DNA of 64,000 bases from Streptomyces sp. NBC_00154. Lineage in GTDB: Bacteria > Actinomycetota > Actinomycetes > Streptomycetales > Streptomycetaceae. Positions 51,773 to 59,514 of this stretch are shown one piece after another. The stretch covers positions 4,036,501 through 4,100,500 of the forward strand of contig NZ_JAPEMI010000001.1 in the NCBI RefSeq assembly GCF_026342835.1, given 5' to 3'. Below the pieces are notes generated by a model that saw only the letters and a list, made by a program, of their open reading frames with translations, made no database searches and was not told the DNA's origin. A program made the translations under genes and the position numbers. Within the stretch, counting starts at the first letter, position 1. Each line of letters starts with the position of its first letter.

Positions 51773-51927
51773 TAGCCTGGTGTCGGCACCGGCTCGATCC
51801 AAGCCCCCGGGCCCAACCTTCGTCGCTACGAGCGACCACTTGCCGCGAGGCGAGCATGGCGGGTCGGTGCCACTCAAGTGAAAAAGACAGACCCGTGTCA
51901 CCTTCCGGTGGCGCGGGTCTGTTTTTG
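51773..51927 (+). ncRNA. candidate structured sRNA or riboregulatory leader with terminator
   Basis: TAGCCT (51773-51778) may be a -10. GGCACCG (51785-51791) pairs at distance with CGGTGCC (51865-51871), enclosing a perfect 6-bp hairpin (GTCGCT-ACG-AGCGAC, 51822-51836) and a GCC-GCGA-GGC hairpin with a GNRA loop (51842-51851). An intrinsic terminator follows. It resembles no riboswitch class I can name. It may be a roughly 145-base sRNA or an attenuator leader for malic enzyme. Confidence 0.5.
51883..51926 (+). terminator. strong intrinsic terminator with T tract
   Basis: ACAGACCCG (51887-51895) pairs with CGGGTCTGT (51914-51922), extended by AAAG/TTTT; an inner CACC-TTCC-GGTG hairpin caps it and TTTTT follows the core stem. 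It is the clearest T-tailed terminator in this part of the window. Confidence 0.92.
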
Positions 51928-52127
51928 TTGGTGGCCCGGTCCGGCAGCCGCGTCCGGGGCTGCCGGGGTTCCACGAAGAGACCAAATCTCGTATGGTGGA
52001 AAAGTTTTTCCGAACAGTGGCAGTCATTACCGGCTACCAGCCAGTAGGTGCGAACATCGGGAAGCGTGTCCGAGGCGAGGGCCCCGGCCGCGCGGCAATG
52101 AAGCTAGGGAAAGCGAAGGACTCGGTC

Positions 52128-53564
52128 ATGGCAACGGCGCCCAGCGTCTCGTACTCGATGACGGTCAGGCTGGAGGTGCCCGCGAGCGGTACCGCGGTCT
52201 CCCAGCTCACCACGGCCGTGGAGTCCTCCGGCGGTTCGGTCACCGGCCTCGATGTGACCGCTTCCGGTCACGAGAAGCTGCGGATCGACGTCACCATCGC
52301 GGCCTCGTCCACCGCGCACGCGGACGAGATCGTCGAAGGTCTGCGCGACATCGAAGGTGTCGTGCTGGGCAAGGTCTCCGACCGTACGTTCCTGATGCAC
52401 CTCGGCGGCAAGATCGAGATGGCGTCCAAGCACCCCATCCGCAACCGTGACGACCTCTCGATGATCTACACCCCGGGTGTGGCGCGGGTCTGCATGGCGA
52501 TTGCCGAGAACCCCGAGGACGCCCGCCGCCTCACCATCAAGCGCAACTCCGTCGCAGTTGTGACGGACGGCTCCGCCGTACTGGGCCTCGGCAACATCGG
52601 CCCGATGGCCGCCCTGCCGGTGATGGAGGGCAAGGCGGCCCTCTTCAAGCGGTTCGCCGGCATCGACGCCTGGCCGATCTGCCTGGACACCCAGGACACC
52701 GACGCGATCGTCGAAATCGTCAAGGCGATCGCCCCCGGCTTCGCGGGCATCAACCTGGAGGACATCTCCGCACCCCGCTGCTTCGAGATCGAGGCACGGC
52801 TGCGCGAGGCCCTCGACATCCCCGTCTTCCACGACGACCAGCACGGCACCGCGATCGTCGTGCTGGCCGCCCTGACCAACGCACTGCGCGTGGTGGGCAA
52901 GGGAATTGGGGACGTGCGCGTCGTCATGTCCGGCGCCGGAGCGGCCGGTACGGCCATCCTGAAGCTGCTCATCGCCGCCGGCGTCAAGCACGCCGTCGTC
53001 GCCGACATCCACGGTGTGGTGCACGCGGGCCGCGAGGACCTGGTCTCCGCCGACCCCGACTCGCCGCTGCGCTGGATCGCCGACAACACCAACCCGGAAT
53101 CGATGACCGGCACGCTCAAGGAGGCCGTCGTCGGCGCCGACGTCTTCATCGGCGTCTCCGCTCCGAATGTGCTGGACGGCAACGACGTCGCGGCGATGGC
53201 GGACGGCGCGATCGTGTTCGCGCTCGCGAACCCGGACCCCGAGGTGGACCCGGCAATCGCCCGCCAGACCGCGGCAGTTGTCGCCACCGGGCGCTCCGAC
53301 TTCCCGAACCAGATCAACAATGTGCTGGTCTTCCCGGGTGTCTTCCGCGGCCTGCTGGACGCTCAGTCCCGCACGGTCAACACGGAGATGATGCTCGCCG
53401 CGGCCGGCGCCCTCGCCGAGACGGTTGCCGAGGACGAGCTGAACCGGAACTACATCATCCCGTCGGTCTTCAACGACAAGGTCGCGGGCGCGGTCGCCGG
53501 GGCCGTCCGCACGGCCGCGAAGGCCGCTGGAGGCGCTGTGACGGGCGCGGCGAACTCCATCTGA
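52128..53564 (+). CDS. NAD(P)-dependent malic enzyme with N-terminal ACT domain
   Basis: This 478-residue enzyme decarboxylates malate to pyruvate. An ACT domain (residues about 8-85, SYSMTVRLEVPASGTAV) precedes the malic enzyme N-terminal domain (MIYTPGVARVC, Lys in VMEGKAALFKRF, metal site NLEDISAPRCFEIE) and the Rossmann part (VVMSGAGAAGTAILKLL). The ACT domain suggests amino-acid type allosteric control, by family analogy. ATG 52128 is used because GAAGGA lies upstream and it fits the ACT fold; an ATG at 52098 in frame is possible. Likely the SCO2951-type NAD enzyme. Confidence 0.92.
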   Translation: MATAPSVSYSMTVRLEVPASGTAVSQLTTAVESSGGSVTGLDVTASGHEKLRIDVTIAASSTAHADEIVEGLRDIEGVVLGKVSDRTFLMHLGGKIEMASKHPIRNRDDLSMIYTPGVARVCMAIAENPEDARRLTIKRNSVAVVTDGSAVLGLGNIGPMAALPVMEGKAALFKRFAGIDAWPICLDTQDTDAIVEIVKAIAPGFAGINLEDISAPRCFEIEARLREALDIPVFHDDQHGTAIVVLAALTNALRVVGKGIGDVRVVMSGAGAAGTAILKLLIAAGVKHAVVADIHGVVHAGREDLVSADPDSPLRWIADNTNPESMTGTLKEAVVGADVFIGVSAPNVLDGNDVAAMADGAIVFALANPDPEVDPAIARQTAAVVATGRSDFPNQINNVLVFPGVFRGLLDAQSRTVNTEMMLAAAGALAETVAEDELNRNYIIPSVFNDKVAGAVAGAVRTAAKAAGGAVTGAANSI

Positions 53565-53985
53565 ACCCAGTACTTCCCTTACCCGCCACGGCCCCTGTCG
53601 GGGGCTGTCCGGGGCTGTGGCGCCCCCCACGTTGGCCTGCCCCACGGCGCGTCGCGGGTCGCGGGGCCCCAAACGCCCCTTTAGGGTGGGCGGGCAGCGA
53701 GCCCCGCAGGACCCCGCACCCGCTGTGGACCCGCCGCGGGGCGCTCCAGCATCTGCTGAGGGCCGCTTCAGGGAGTCGATGGAACGTCACCACGACGAGG
53801 CAGTGGCGGCTTTCGTGTGACTCCGGAGGGTGCCGGATTGGCTTTCCCGCCGCAGGTGGGGGCAGGATGCGTATTCGGGCGCGAGGGTCTGACGTCAGAC
53901 CCGGGTCCGGGGACTGTCCGAGGGCCCTGGCAGCATCGGCTTCGATCTCACGCCTCACAGGCAAGAAGAACACGGGAGTAACAAC
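53565..53985 (+). promoter_or_regulatory. terminator, 18-bp palindrome and hupA upstream region
   Basis: GCCAC-GCCCC (53585-53595) pairs with GGGGC-GTGGC (53611-53621) and probably ends the malic enzyme transcript. GGGTCTGACGTCAGACCC (53885-53902) is a perfect 18-bp palindrome with no loop, hence a DNA site rather than RNA hairpin, 84 bases before hupA. TTGGCT near 53838 and CAGGAT about 19 bases later may be the hupA promoter. Reading frames here do not look coding. Confidence 0.6.
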
Positions 53986-54267
53986 ATGAACCGCAGTGAG
54001 CTGGTGGCCGCCCTGGCCGACCGCGCCGAGGTGACCCGCAAGGACGCCGACGCCGTGCTGGCCGCGCTCGCCGAGACCGTCGGTGAGATCGTCGCCAAGG
54101 GCGACGAGAAGGTCACCATCCCCGGCTTCCTGACCTTCGAGCGCACCCACCGTGCCGCTCGCACCGCTCGTAACCCGCAGACCGGCGACCCGATCAACAT
54201 CCCGGCCGGCTACAGCGTGAAGGTCTCCGCGGGCTCGAAGCTCAAGGAAGCCGCCAAGGGCAAGTAA
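53986..54267 (+). CDS. hupA: nucleoid protein HU (HupA)
   Basis: This 93-residue HU-family protein shows MNRSELVAALADRA, KVTIPGFLTFERTHRAAR and the Pro-tipped arm signature NPQTGDPINIPAGYSV. It bends and compacts DNA as a dimer. It lacks the long Lys/Ala tail of HupS, the sporulation form, and so is the vegetative HupA type. CGGGAG precedes ATG 53986. A wobble-containing 12-bp terminator hairpin follows at 54287-54316. Confidence 0.96.
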   Translation: MNRSELVAALADRAEVTRKDADAVLAALAETVGEIVAKGDEKVTIPGFLTFERTHRAARTARNPQTGDPINIPAGYSVKVSAGSKLKEAAKGK

Positions 54268-54286
54268 GCCCCGTAGGCACGACGGA

Positions 54287-54316
54287 GGGCGGTCACCCCG
54301 ACCAGGGTGGCCGCCC
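54287..54316 (+). terminator. hupA terminator
   Basis: GGGCGGTCACCC (54287-54298) pairs with GGGTGGCCGCCC (54305-54316) with one G-T wobble and a six-base loop, 20 bases past the hupA stop. Confidence 0.85.
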
Positions 54317-54344
54317 TTCGGCGTACGGACCACAGAATCCGCCC

Positions 54345-54399
54345 CAAGGCCGCTCCAAGGCCGCTGGAGGGCCGCTGTGAGGCCGCTGCAGGGCCGCAG
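54345..54399. repeat. five 11-bp tandem repeats between hupA and murA
   Basis: Units CAAGGCCGCTC, CAAGGCCGCTG, GAGGGCCGCTG, TGAGGCCGCTG and CAGGGCCGCAG follow each other without a gap. The core RGGCCGCT is fixed with an exact 11-bp period. It is noncoding, between the hupA terminator and the end of the convergent murA. Confidence 0.85.
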
Positions 54400-54513
54400 C
54401 GAGGTTCTGGCGGCGAAGAGCCGTGTGCGCACGCCTCGCCGGCGAACGAGAAGCGGGGGCCCGGGGCAGTGCCCCGAACCCCCGCGTCGGTCCTGACCGT
54501 CGGGCGCCCGCCC

Positions 54514-55854
54514 TCAGACCAGTGACCCGCCCGGCAGCTCCACCTTCGCGCCCAGCTTCTCCAGCTTGTCCATGAAGTTCTCGTAGCCACGGTTGATCAG
54601 GTCGATGCCGTGCACCCGGGACGTGCCCTGCGCCGCCAGCGCGGCGATCAGGTACGAGAACCCGCCGCGCAGGTCCGGGATGACCAGATCCGCGCCCTGC
54701 AGCTTCGTCGGGCCGGACACGACCGCCGAGTGCAGGAAGTTCCGCTGGCCGAAGCGGCAGTCGGAGCCGCCCAGGCACTCGCGGTAGAGCTGGATGTGCG
54801 CCCCCATCTGGTTCAGCGCGGACGTGAAGCCGAGCCGGGACTCGTACACCGTCTCGTGGACGATGGACAGGCCCGCGGCCTGCGTCAGCGCCACCACCAG
54901 CGGCTGCTGCCAGTCGGTCTGGAAGCCGGGGTGCACGTCCGTCTCCAGGGCGATGGCGTTCAGCGCGCCGCCCGGGTGCCAGAAGCGGATGCCCTCGTCG
55001 TCGATCTCGAAGGCGCCGCCGACCCGGCGGAACGTGTTCAGGAACGTCATCATCGAGCGCTGCTGTGCGCCGCGCACATAGATGTTGCCCTCGGTCGCCA
55101 GCGCCGCGGACGCCCAGGAGGCCGCCTCCAGGCGGTCCGGGATCGCCCGGTGCGTGTAACCGTCGAGCCGGTCGACACCGGTGATCCGGATCGTCCGGTC
55201 GGTGTCCATCGAGATGATCGCGCCCATCTTCTGCAGCACGCAGATGAGGTCCTCGATCTCCGGCTCCACGGCCGCGTTGGACAGCTCGGTGACACCCTCG
55301 GCGAGCACGGCCGTCAACAGCACCTGCTCGGTGGAGCCCACCGACGGGTACGGCAGCCGGATCTTCGTACCGCGCAGCCGCTGAGGGGCCTCCAGGTACT
55401 GGCCGTCCGCCCGCTTCTCGATGGTCGCGCCGAACTGCCGCAGCACGTCGAAGTGGAAGTCGATCGGCCGTCCGCCGATGTCACAGCCGCCGAGTCCCGG
55501 AATGAACGCGTGGCCCAGCCGGTGCAGCAGCGGGCCGCAGAAGAGGATCGGGATGCGCGACGAGCCCGCGTGGGCGTCGATGTCGGCGACGTTCGCGCTC
55601 TCGACATGGGTGGGGTCCAGGATGAGCTCGCCCGGCTCGTCACCGGGGCGGACCGTCACACCGTGCAGCTGCAGCAGGCCCCGCACGACCCGCACATCGC
55701 GGATGTCGGGCACATTGCGCAGCCGGCTGGGCCCGCTGCCGAGCAGCGCGGCGACCATCGCCTTCGGCACCAGGTTCTTGGCGCCTCGGACGCGGATCTC
55801 GCCCTCCAGCGGGGTTCCGCCGTGGACAAGCAGGACATCGTCTGTGCCGGTCAT
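54514..55854 (-). CDS. murA: UDP-N-acetylglucosamine 1-carboxyvinyltransferase (MurA)
   Basis: MurA (446 residues) catalyses the first committed step of peptidoglycan synthesis, adding enolpyruvate to UDP-GlcNAc. The N-terminal RGAKNLVPKAM contains the catalytic Lys, and LGGCDIGGRPIDFH carries the active-site Cys that fosfomycin modifies; the Cys is present, unlike in mycobacteria where it is Asp. Length is slightly above the usual 420. It converges on hupA and diverges from a YqgE-family gene. Streptomycetes often have a second MurA, so this may be one of two. Confidence 0.95.
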   Translation of the reverse strand: MTGTDDVLLVHGGTPLEGEIRVRGAKNLVPKAMVAALLGSGPSRLRNVPDIRDVRVVRGLLQLHGVTVRPGDEPGELILDPTHVESANVADIDAHAGSSRIPILFCGPLLHRLGHAFIPGLGGCDIGGRPIDFHFDVLRQFGATIEKRADGQYLEAPQRLRGTKIRLPYPSVGSTEQVLLTAVLAEGVTELSNAAVEPEIEDLICVLQKMGAIISMDTDRTIRITGVDRLDGYTHRAIPDRLEAASWASAALATEGNIYVRGAQQRSMMTFLNTFRRVGGAFEIDDEGIRFWHPGGALNAIALETDVHPGFQTDWQQPLVVALTQAAGLSIVHETVYESRLGFTSALNQMGAHIQLYRECLGGSDCRFGQRNFLHSAVVSGPTKLQGADLVIPDLRGGFSYLIAALAAQGTSRVHGIDLINRGYENFMDKLEKLGAKVELPGGSLV

Positions 55855-56131
55855 GAATCTCGCGTTCCGGAGTGGTCGGGCAGGGGGCCAACCGAAAGGG
55901 TAATGGGCAGGTACCCCCCTTCCATAAGGCTACGGGCGGTGTACGAACGTCATGAATCCGCCACAACACGCTCTGCTCGCCGAGCCTTGCGGAGGGTTAC
56001 CGTCCGCAAGTGCCTCACGGACCGTGCGCTCTTCGTGCACCCGTGCGCCCTGAGCTGCGCTCGGGCCCCCTTCGGCACCCGGCGCACCACTTGGTCCCCA
56101 CGGAGGGCGAAGATGCGGGATCATTTCTGCC
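55855..56131. promoter_or_regulatory. divergent region between murA and the YqgE-family gene
   Basis: No gene was found in 277 bases. It should hold both promoters. GATCAT at 56119-56124 lies seven bases before the ATG of the plus-strand gene and may be a leaderless-type -10. No murA promoter was recognised. Confidence 0.4.
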
Positions 56132-56692
56132 ATGACCGAGGTGTCCTCGCTCACAGGGCGACTGCTCGTGGCCACACCCGCCCTGTCGGACCCGAATTTC
56201 GACCGCGCGGTGGTGCTGCTCCTCGACCACGACGAGGAGGGCTCGCTCGGCGTCATCCTGAACCGCCCGACCCCGGTCGGTGTCGGTGACATCCTCGTGT
56301 CCTGGGCCGACCTGACCGCTGAGCCGGACGTCGTCTTCCAGGGCGGCCCCGTCTCGCTCGACTCGGCGCTCGGCGTCGCGGTGATCCCCGGCGACGAGGG
56401 GCCGCTCGGCTGGCGACGGGTGTACGGGGCGATCGGTCTGGTGGACCTGGAAGCGCCGCCGGAGCTGCTGGCCGCGGCGCTCGGCTCGCTGCGGATCTTC
56501 GCCGGGTACGCGGGCTGGGGACCCGGACAGCTGGAGACGGAGCTGACCGAGGGGGCCTGGTACGTGGTGGAGTCGGAGCCAGGAGACGTCTCCTCGCCGC
56601 GTCCGGAACAGCTGTGGCGGGCGGTCCTGCGCCGTCAGCGCAGCGAGCTCGCCATGATCGCCACCTATCCGGACGACCCTTCGCTCAACTGA
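56132..56692 (+). CDS. yqgE: YqgE/AlgH family protein (UPF0301)
   Basis: This 186-residue soluble protein shows the family pattern GRLLVATPALSDPNFDRAVVLLLDHDEEGSLGVILNRP, noted here by the blocks TPALSDPNF, LLDHDEEG and GVILNRP, then FQGGPV and FAGYAGWGPGQLE. Its biochemical role is unknown; relatives affect alginate or other gene expression in pseudomonads. The DUF3039 gene follows 29 bases later. Confidence 0.93.
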   Translation: MTEVSSLTGRLLVATPALSDPNFDRAVVLLLDHDEEGSLGVILNRPTPVGVGDILVSWADLTAEPDVVFQGGPVSLDSALGVAVIPGDEGPLGWRRVYGAIGLVDLEAPPELLAAALGSLRIFAGYAGWGPGQLETELTEGAWYVVESEPGDVSSPRPEQLWRAVLRRQRSELAMIATYPDDPSLN

Positions 56693-56721
56693 AGCCCGGG
56701 CCTTTCAGTACCCTGGCTGTT

Positions 56722-57015
56722 ATGAGCACTCTTGAGCCCGAGCGCGGGGCAGGTACGGGGACCCTCGTAGAGCCGACGCCGCAGGTGTCGAGCGGCGACG
56801 GCGACCACGAGCGCTACGCCCATTACGTCCAGAAGGACAAGATCATGGCGAGCGCCCTGGAGGGCACCCCCGTGGTCGCACTGTGCGGGAAGGTCTGGGT
56901 GCCGGGGCGCGACCCCAAGAAGTATCCGGTCTGTCCCATGTGCAAGGAGATCTACGAGTCCATGGGCGCCGGTGGCGACAAGGACAAGGGCAAGGGCGGC
57001 AAGGACAAGAAGTAG
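56722..57015 (+). CDS. DUF3039 small zinc-ribbon-like protein
   Basis: This 97-residue actinobacterial protein has the DUF3039 core HERYAHYVQKDKI, VALCGKVWVPGRDP and CPMC; the three Cys and nearby His suggest a metal site. The C-terminus is a Lys/Gly/Asp-rich tail. TACCCT (56709-56714) seven bases before ATG, with no ribosome site, points to a leaderless mRNA. A perfect 17-bp terminator follows. Function unknown. Confidence 0.88.
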   Translation: MSTLEPERGAGTGTLVEPTPQVSSGDGDHERYAHYVQKDKIMASALEGTPVVALCGKVWVPGRDPKKYPVCPMCKEIYESMGAGGDKDKGKGGKDKK

Positions 57016-57039
57016 TCCGTCCCCGACCGTTCGGGCCGA

Positions 57040-57081
57040 GGCCCCCGGGAGCACGCTGACGCGTGCTCCCGGGGGCCTTTT
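57040..57081 (+). terminator. intrinsic terminator, 17-bp perfect stem with T run
   Basis: Bases 57040-57056 are exactly complementary to 57061-57077 across loop TGAC, followed by TTTT. It ends the DUF3039 transcript. Confidence 0.95.
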
Positions 57082-57133
57082 CGTATGCCCTTTCGTAGGC
57101 CCTGGGTTGTTTGCCCGTATCGCTCGGTCACAG

Positions 57134-57149
57134 ATTGGTTGAGACCACT
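57134..57149. promoter_or_regulatory. dre site, candidate DasR operator
   Basis: ATTGGTTGAGACCACT matches the DasR consensus ACTGGTCTAGACCACT at 13 of 16 positions. It abuts a promoter, TTGTCG (57149-57154) and TACTCT (57172-57177) with a 17-base spacer. DasR is the GlcNAc-responsive repressor of chitin and aminosugar genes in Streptomyces, which fits the downstream hexosaminidase. Confidence 0.72.
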
Positions 57150-57205
57150 TGTCGGCGTCCGTGACCGCTCCTACTCTCCTGCCAGTTGTGCAGAACGAAA
57201 CGCAC

Positions 57206-57222
57206 GTTGCATATGTTGCAAC
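57206..57222. promoter_or_regulatory. 17-bp palindrome, second operator candidate
   Basis: GTTGCATATGTTGCAAC consists of perfect 6-bp arms around five bases. It lies 22 to 38 bases downstream of the predicted transcription start and 23 bases before the lipoprotein ATG, a usual position for LacI-type or ROK-type repressors. No such regulator gene is adjacent. Confidence 0.5.
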
Positions 57223-57244
57223 GCTCAATCGGTAGGGGTTCCGG

Positions 57245-58549
57245 ATGAAGCTTTCCGCCCGAATTGCCGCCCCGGTCGCGGCGCTTGTACTGGCCGGCCT
57301 GACCGCCACCGCCTGCGCGCCGCAGACCTCGGACACCGGCGCCAAGGGGGACGAAAAGACCGGGACGCTGCGCGTGTGGCTGTTCCAGGAGGTCGGCAAC
57401 AAGCCCAAGGAGCAGGTCGTCGACGCGGCGGTGGCCGACTTCGAGAAGACCCACAAGGGCGCGAAGGCGGAGATCGAGTACATCCCCGTCGACACCCGCG
57501 CCCAGCGCATCAAGGCCGCCTTCAACGACCCCAAGAGCGCCCCGGACCTCATCGAGTACGGCAACACGGACACGGCCGGCTACGTCAAAGACGGCGGACT
57601 CGCCGATGTGAGCAAGGAGTTCGCGGCCTGGGACGAGGCCAAGGACACCGACCCGACCGCGAAGCAGTCGGTGACGGTCGGCGGCAAGGTGTACGGGGCG
57701 CCGCTCTTCGTCGGCGTACGTGCGCTGTACTACCGCACCGACATCTTCAAGGACCTGGGCATCGAACCCCCCAAGTCGCAGGCCGGACTGATCTCCACCG
57801 CCAAGAAGATCCACAAGAAGAAGCCGGAGCTGTACGGCCTCGCCGTCGGTGGCGCGTACACGTACGGCGCGATGCCGTTCATCTGGGCGAACGGCGGCGA
57901 ACTCGCCGACGAGAGCGGTGGTACGTACAAGGCGGCCGTCAACGGCGACCGGGCCCGCAAGGGCATCGAGGCGTACACCTCGCTCTTCGGCGACAGCAAC
58001 TGCCCGGCCGCCAAGTGCGCCGCGATGGGCGGCAACGCGACGGTCACCGCCTTCGCCTCCGGCAAGGCGGCCATGGCGATCGGCGGCGACTTCAGCCACG
58101 CCGCCGTCGAGGCGGGCTCGGTGAAGGGCAAGTACGCGGTGGTTCCGCTGCCCGGCACGTCCGAAGGATCGATCGCCCCCGCGTTCGCGGGCGGGAACAA
58201 CATCGGTGTACTGAAGAGCAGTTCGCACCGCACCCTCGCCGTGGACCTGATGAAGTCGCTGACCGGCAAGCAGACCCAGGAGAAGCTGTTCGACGCGATG
58301 GGATTCCTGCCGACGTACACCGATGTGCGGGCCACGGTCGCGCAGAAGGAGCCGTTCGTCGAACCGTTCGTCAAGACGCTGGGCGCGGGCGCCAAGTTCG
58401 TCCCGGCCTCACCGGGCTGGGGCCAGATCGACTCCTCGCTGATCCTGCCGACGATGTTCCAGGAGATCGTCAGCGGCCGTAAGGACGTGGCACAGGCCTC
58501 GGACGACGCGGCGAAGAAGATGGACGCGGCGTTCGCCGACGCGGGCTGA
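57245..58549 (+). CDS. sugar ABC transporter substrate-binding lipoprotein (aminosugar type)
   Basis: This 434-residue extracellular binding protein has a signal peptide with lipobox LTATAC (Cys near residue 24). The mature protein starts CAPQTSDTGAKGDEKTG and belongs to SBP family 1 (GTLRVWLFQEVGNKPKEQ, FASGKAAMAIGG). GGGG lies ahead of ATG 57245. It heads an operon of two permeases and a GH20 hexosaminidase, with a dre site at the promoter, so chitobiose or other GlcNAc-containing oligomers are the likely cargo. It is distinct from the binding protein at 19971. Confidence 0.92.
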   Translation: MKLSARIAAPVAALVLAGLTATACAPQTSDTGAKGDEKTGTLRVWLFQEVGNKPKEQVVDAAVADFEKTHKGAKAEIEYIPVDTRAQRIKAAFNDPKSAPDLIEYGNTDTAGYVKDGGLADVSKEFAAWDEAKDTDPTAKQSVTVGGKVYGAPLFVGVRALYYRTDIFKDLGIEPPKSQAGLISTAKKIHKKKPELYGLAVGGAYTYGAMPFIWANGGELADESGGTYKAAVNGDRARKGIEAYTSLFGDSNCPAAKCAAMGGNATVTAFASGKAAMAIGGDFSHAAVEAGSVKGKYAVVPLPGTSEGSIAPAFAGGNNIGVLKSSSHRTLAVDLMKSLTGKQTQEKLFDAMGFLPTYTDVRATVAQKEPFVEPFVKTLGAGAKFVPASPGWGQIDSSLILPTMFQEIVSGRKDVAQASDDAAKKMDAAFADAG

Positions 58550-58551
58550 CG

Positions 58552-59514
58552 ATGACGGCGAACAGCACGGCGTACAAGGCTCCTGCGGCGGCCGGGACGG
58601 GCAGCACACCCCGGCGCCGCCTCTCCCGGGGACCGGCACGCCGCCCCGGCTGGACCCCCTGGCTCTACCTGCTGCCCGCGCTCGTCCTGCTCGGCGGGCT
58701 CCTCCTCTACCCGATCTACCAGCTCGGTCTGATCTCGTTCCTGGAGTACACCCAGGCCCAGGTCAGCGGCGGTGAACCGACCACCTTCCAGGGGTTCGGG
58801 AACTACGCAACGCTCTTCGGCGACAGCCAGTTCTGGCAGGTGCTCCTCGCGACCGTGGTCTTCGCCGCGGCCTGTGTGCTCGCCACCCTGCTGGTCGGCT
58901 GCGCGCTCGCCGTCCTGCTGACGCGCGTACGGGCCCTGCCCCGGCTCGCGCTGATGCTGGCGGCGCTCGGCGCCTGGGCGACGCCCGCGATCACCGGCTC
59001 CACCGTCTGGATGTTCCTTTTCGACCCGGACTTCGGACCGGTCAACAGGGTGCTGGGGCTGGGCGACTTCTCCTGGACGTACGGGCGCTGCAGCGCCTTC
59101 GCCCTGGTGCTCCTCGAAGTGCTCTGGTGCTCGTTCCCGTTCGTGATGGTGACGGTGTACGCGGGCATCCGGGCGATCCCCGCCGAGGTGCTGGAGGCGG
59201 CCGCGCTGGACGGTGCCTCGCAGTGGCGGATCTGGCGGTCGGTCATGGCGCCGATGCTGCGGCCGATCCTCGTCGTCGTCACCATCCAGTCGATCATCTG
59301 GGACTTCAAGGTCTTCACGCAGATCTATGTGATGACGGGCGGCGGCGGCATCGCGGGCCAGAACCTGGTGCTCAACGTGTACGCGTACCAGAAGGCGTTC
59401 GCGTCCTCGCAGTACAGCCTGGGCTCGGCGATCGGGGTCGTGATGCTGGTGATCCTGCTGGCCGTCACGCTGGTCTATCTGCGCCTGGTACGGCGCCAGG
59501 GGGAGGAACTGTGA
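58552..59514 (+). CDS. sugar ABC transporter permease, MalF-like
   Basis: This 320-residue inner-membrane protein has six predicted spans and an EAA loop (EVLEAAALDGASQWRIWRSVMAPML, about 220-245). Unlike the MalF-like protein at 18581 it has no large external insert. It starts two bases after the lipoprotein stop and overlaps the next permease by four bases (GTGA), so the three are one operon. Residues 1-35 are a charged cytoplasmic tail. Confidence 0.93.
   Translation: MTANSTAYKAPAAAGTGSTPRRRLSRGPARRPGWTPWLYLLPALVLLGGLLLYPIYQLGLISFLEYTQAQVSGGEPTTFQGFGNYATLFGDSQFWQVLLATVVFAAACVLATLLVGCALAVLLTRVRALPRLALMLAALGAWATPAITGSTVWMFLFDPDFGPVNRVLGLGDFSWTYGRCSAFALVLLEVLWCSFPFVMVTVYAGIRAIPAEVLEAAALDGASQWRIWRSVMAPMLRPILVVVTIQSIIWDFKVFTQIYVMTGGGGIAGQNLVLNVYAYQKAFASSQYSLGSAIGVVMLVILLAVTLVYLRLVRRQGEEL

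Larger units (their letters stand above)
51724..52127 (+). other. long intergenic region between helD and malic enzyme genes
   Basis: About 400 bases without a convincing gene. The first half holds a structured RNA element with an intrinsic terminator (51773-51927, listed separately). The second half, 51928-52127, is the immediate leader of the malic enzyme gene and is comparatively A/T-rich around 51980-52030; a promoter there is likely but was not resolved. Confidence 0.6.
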
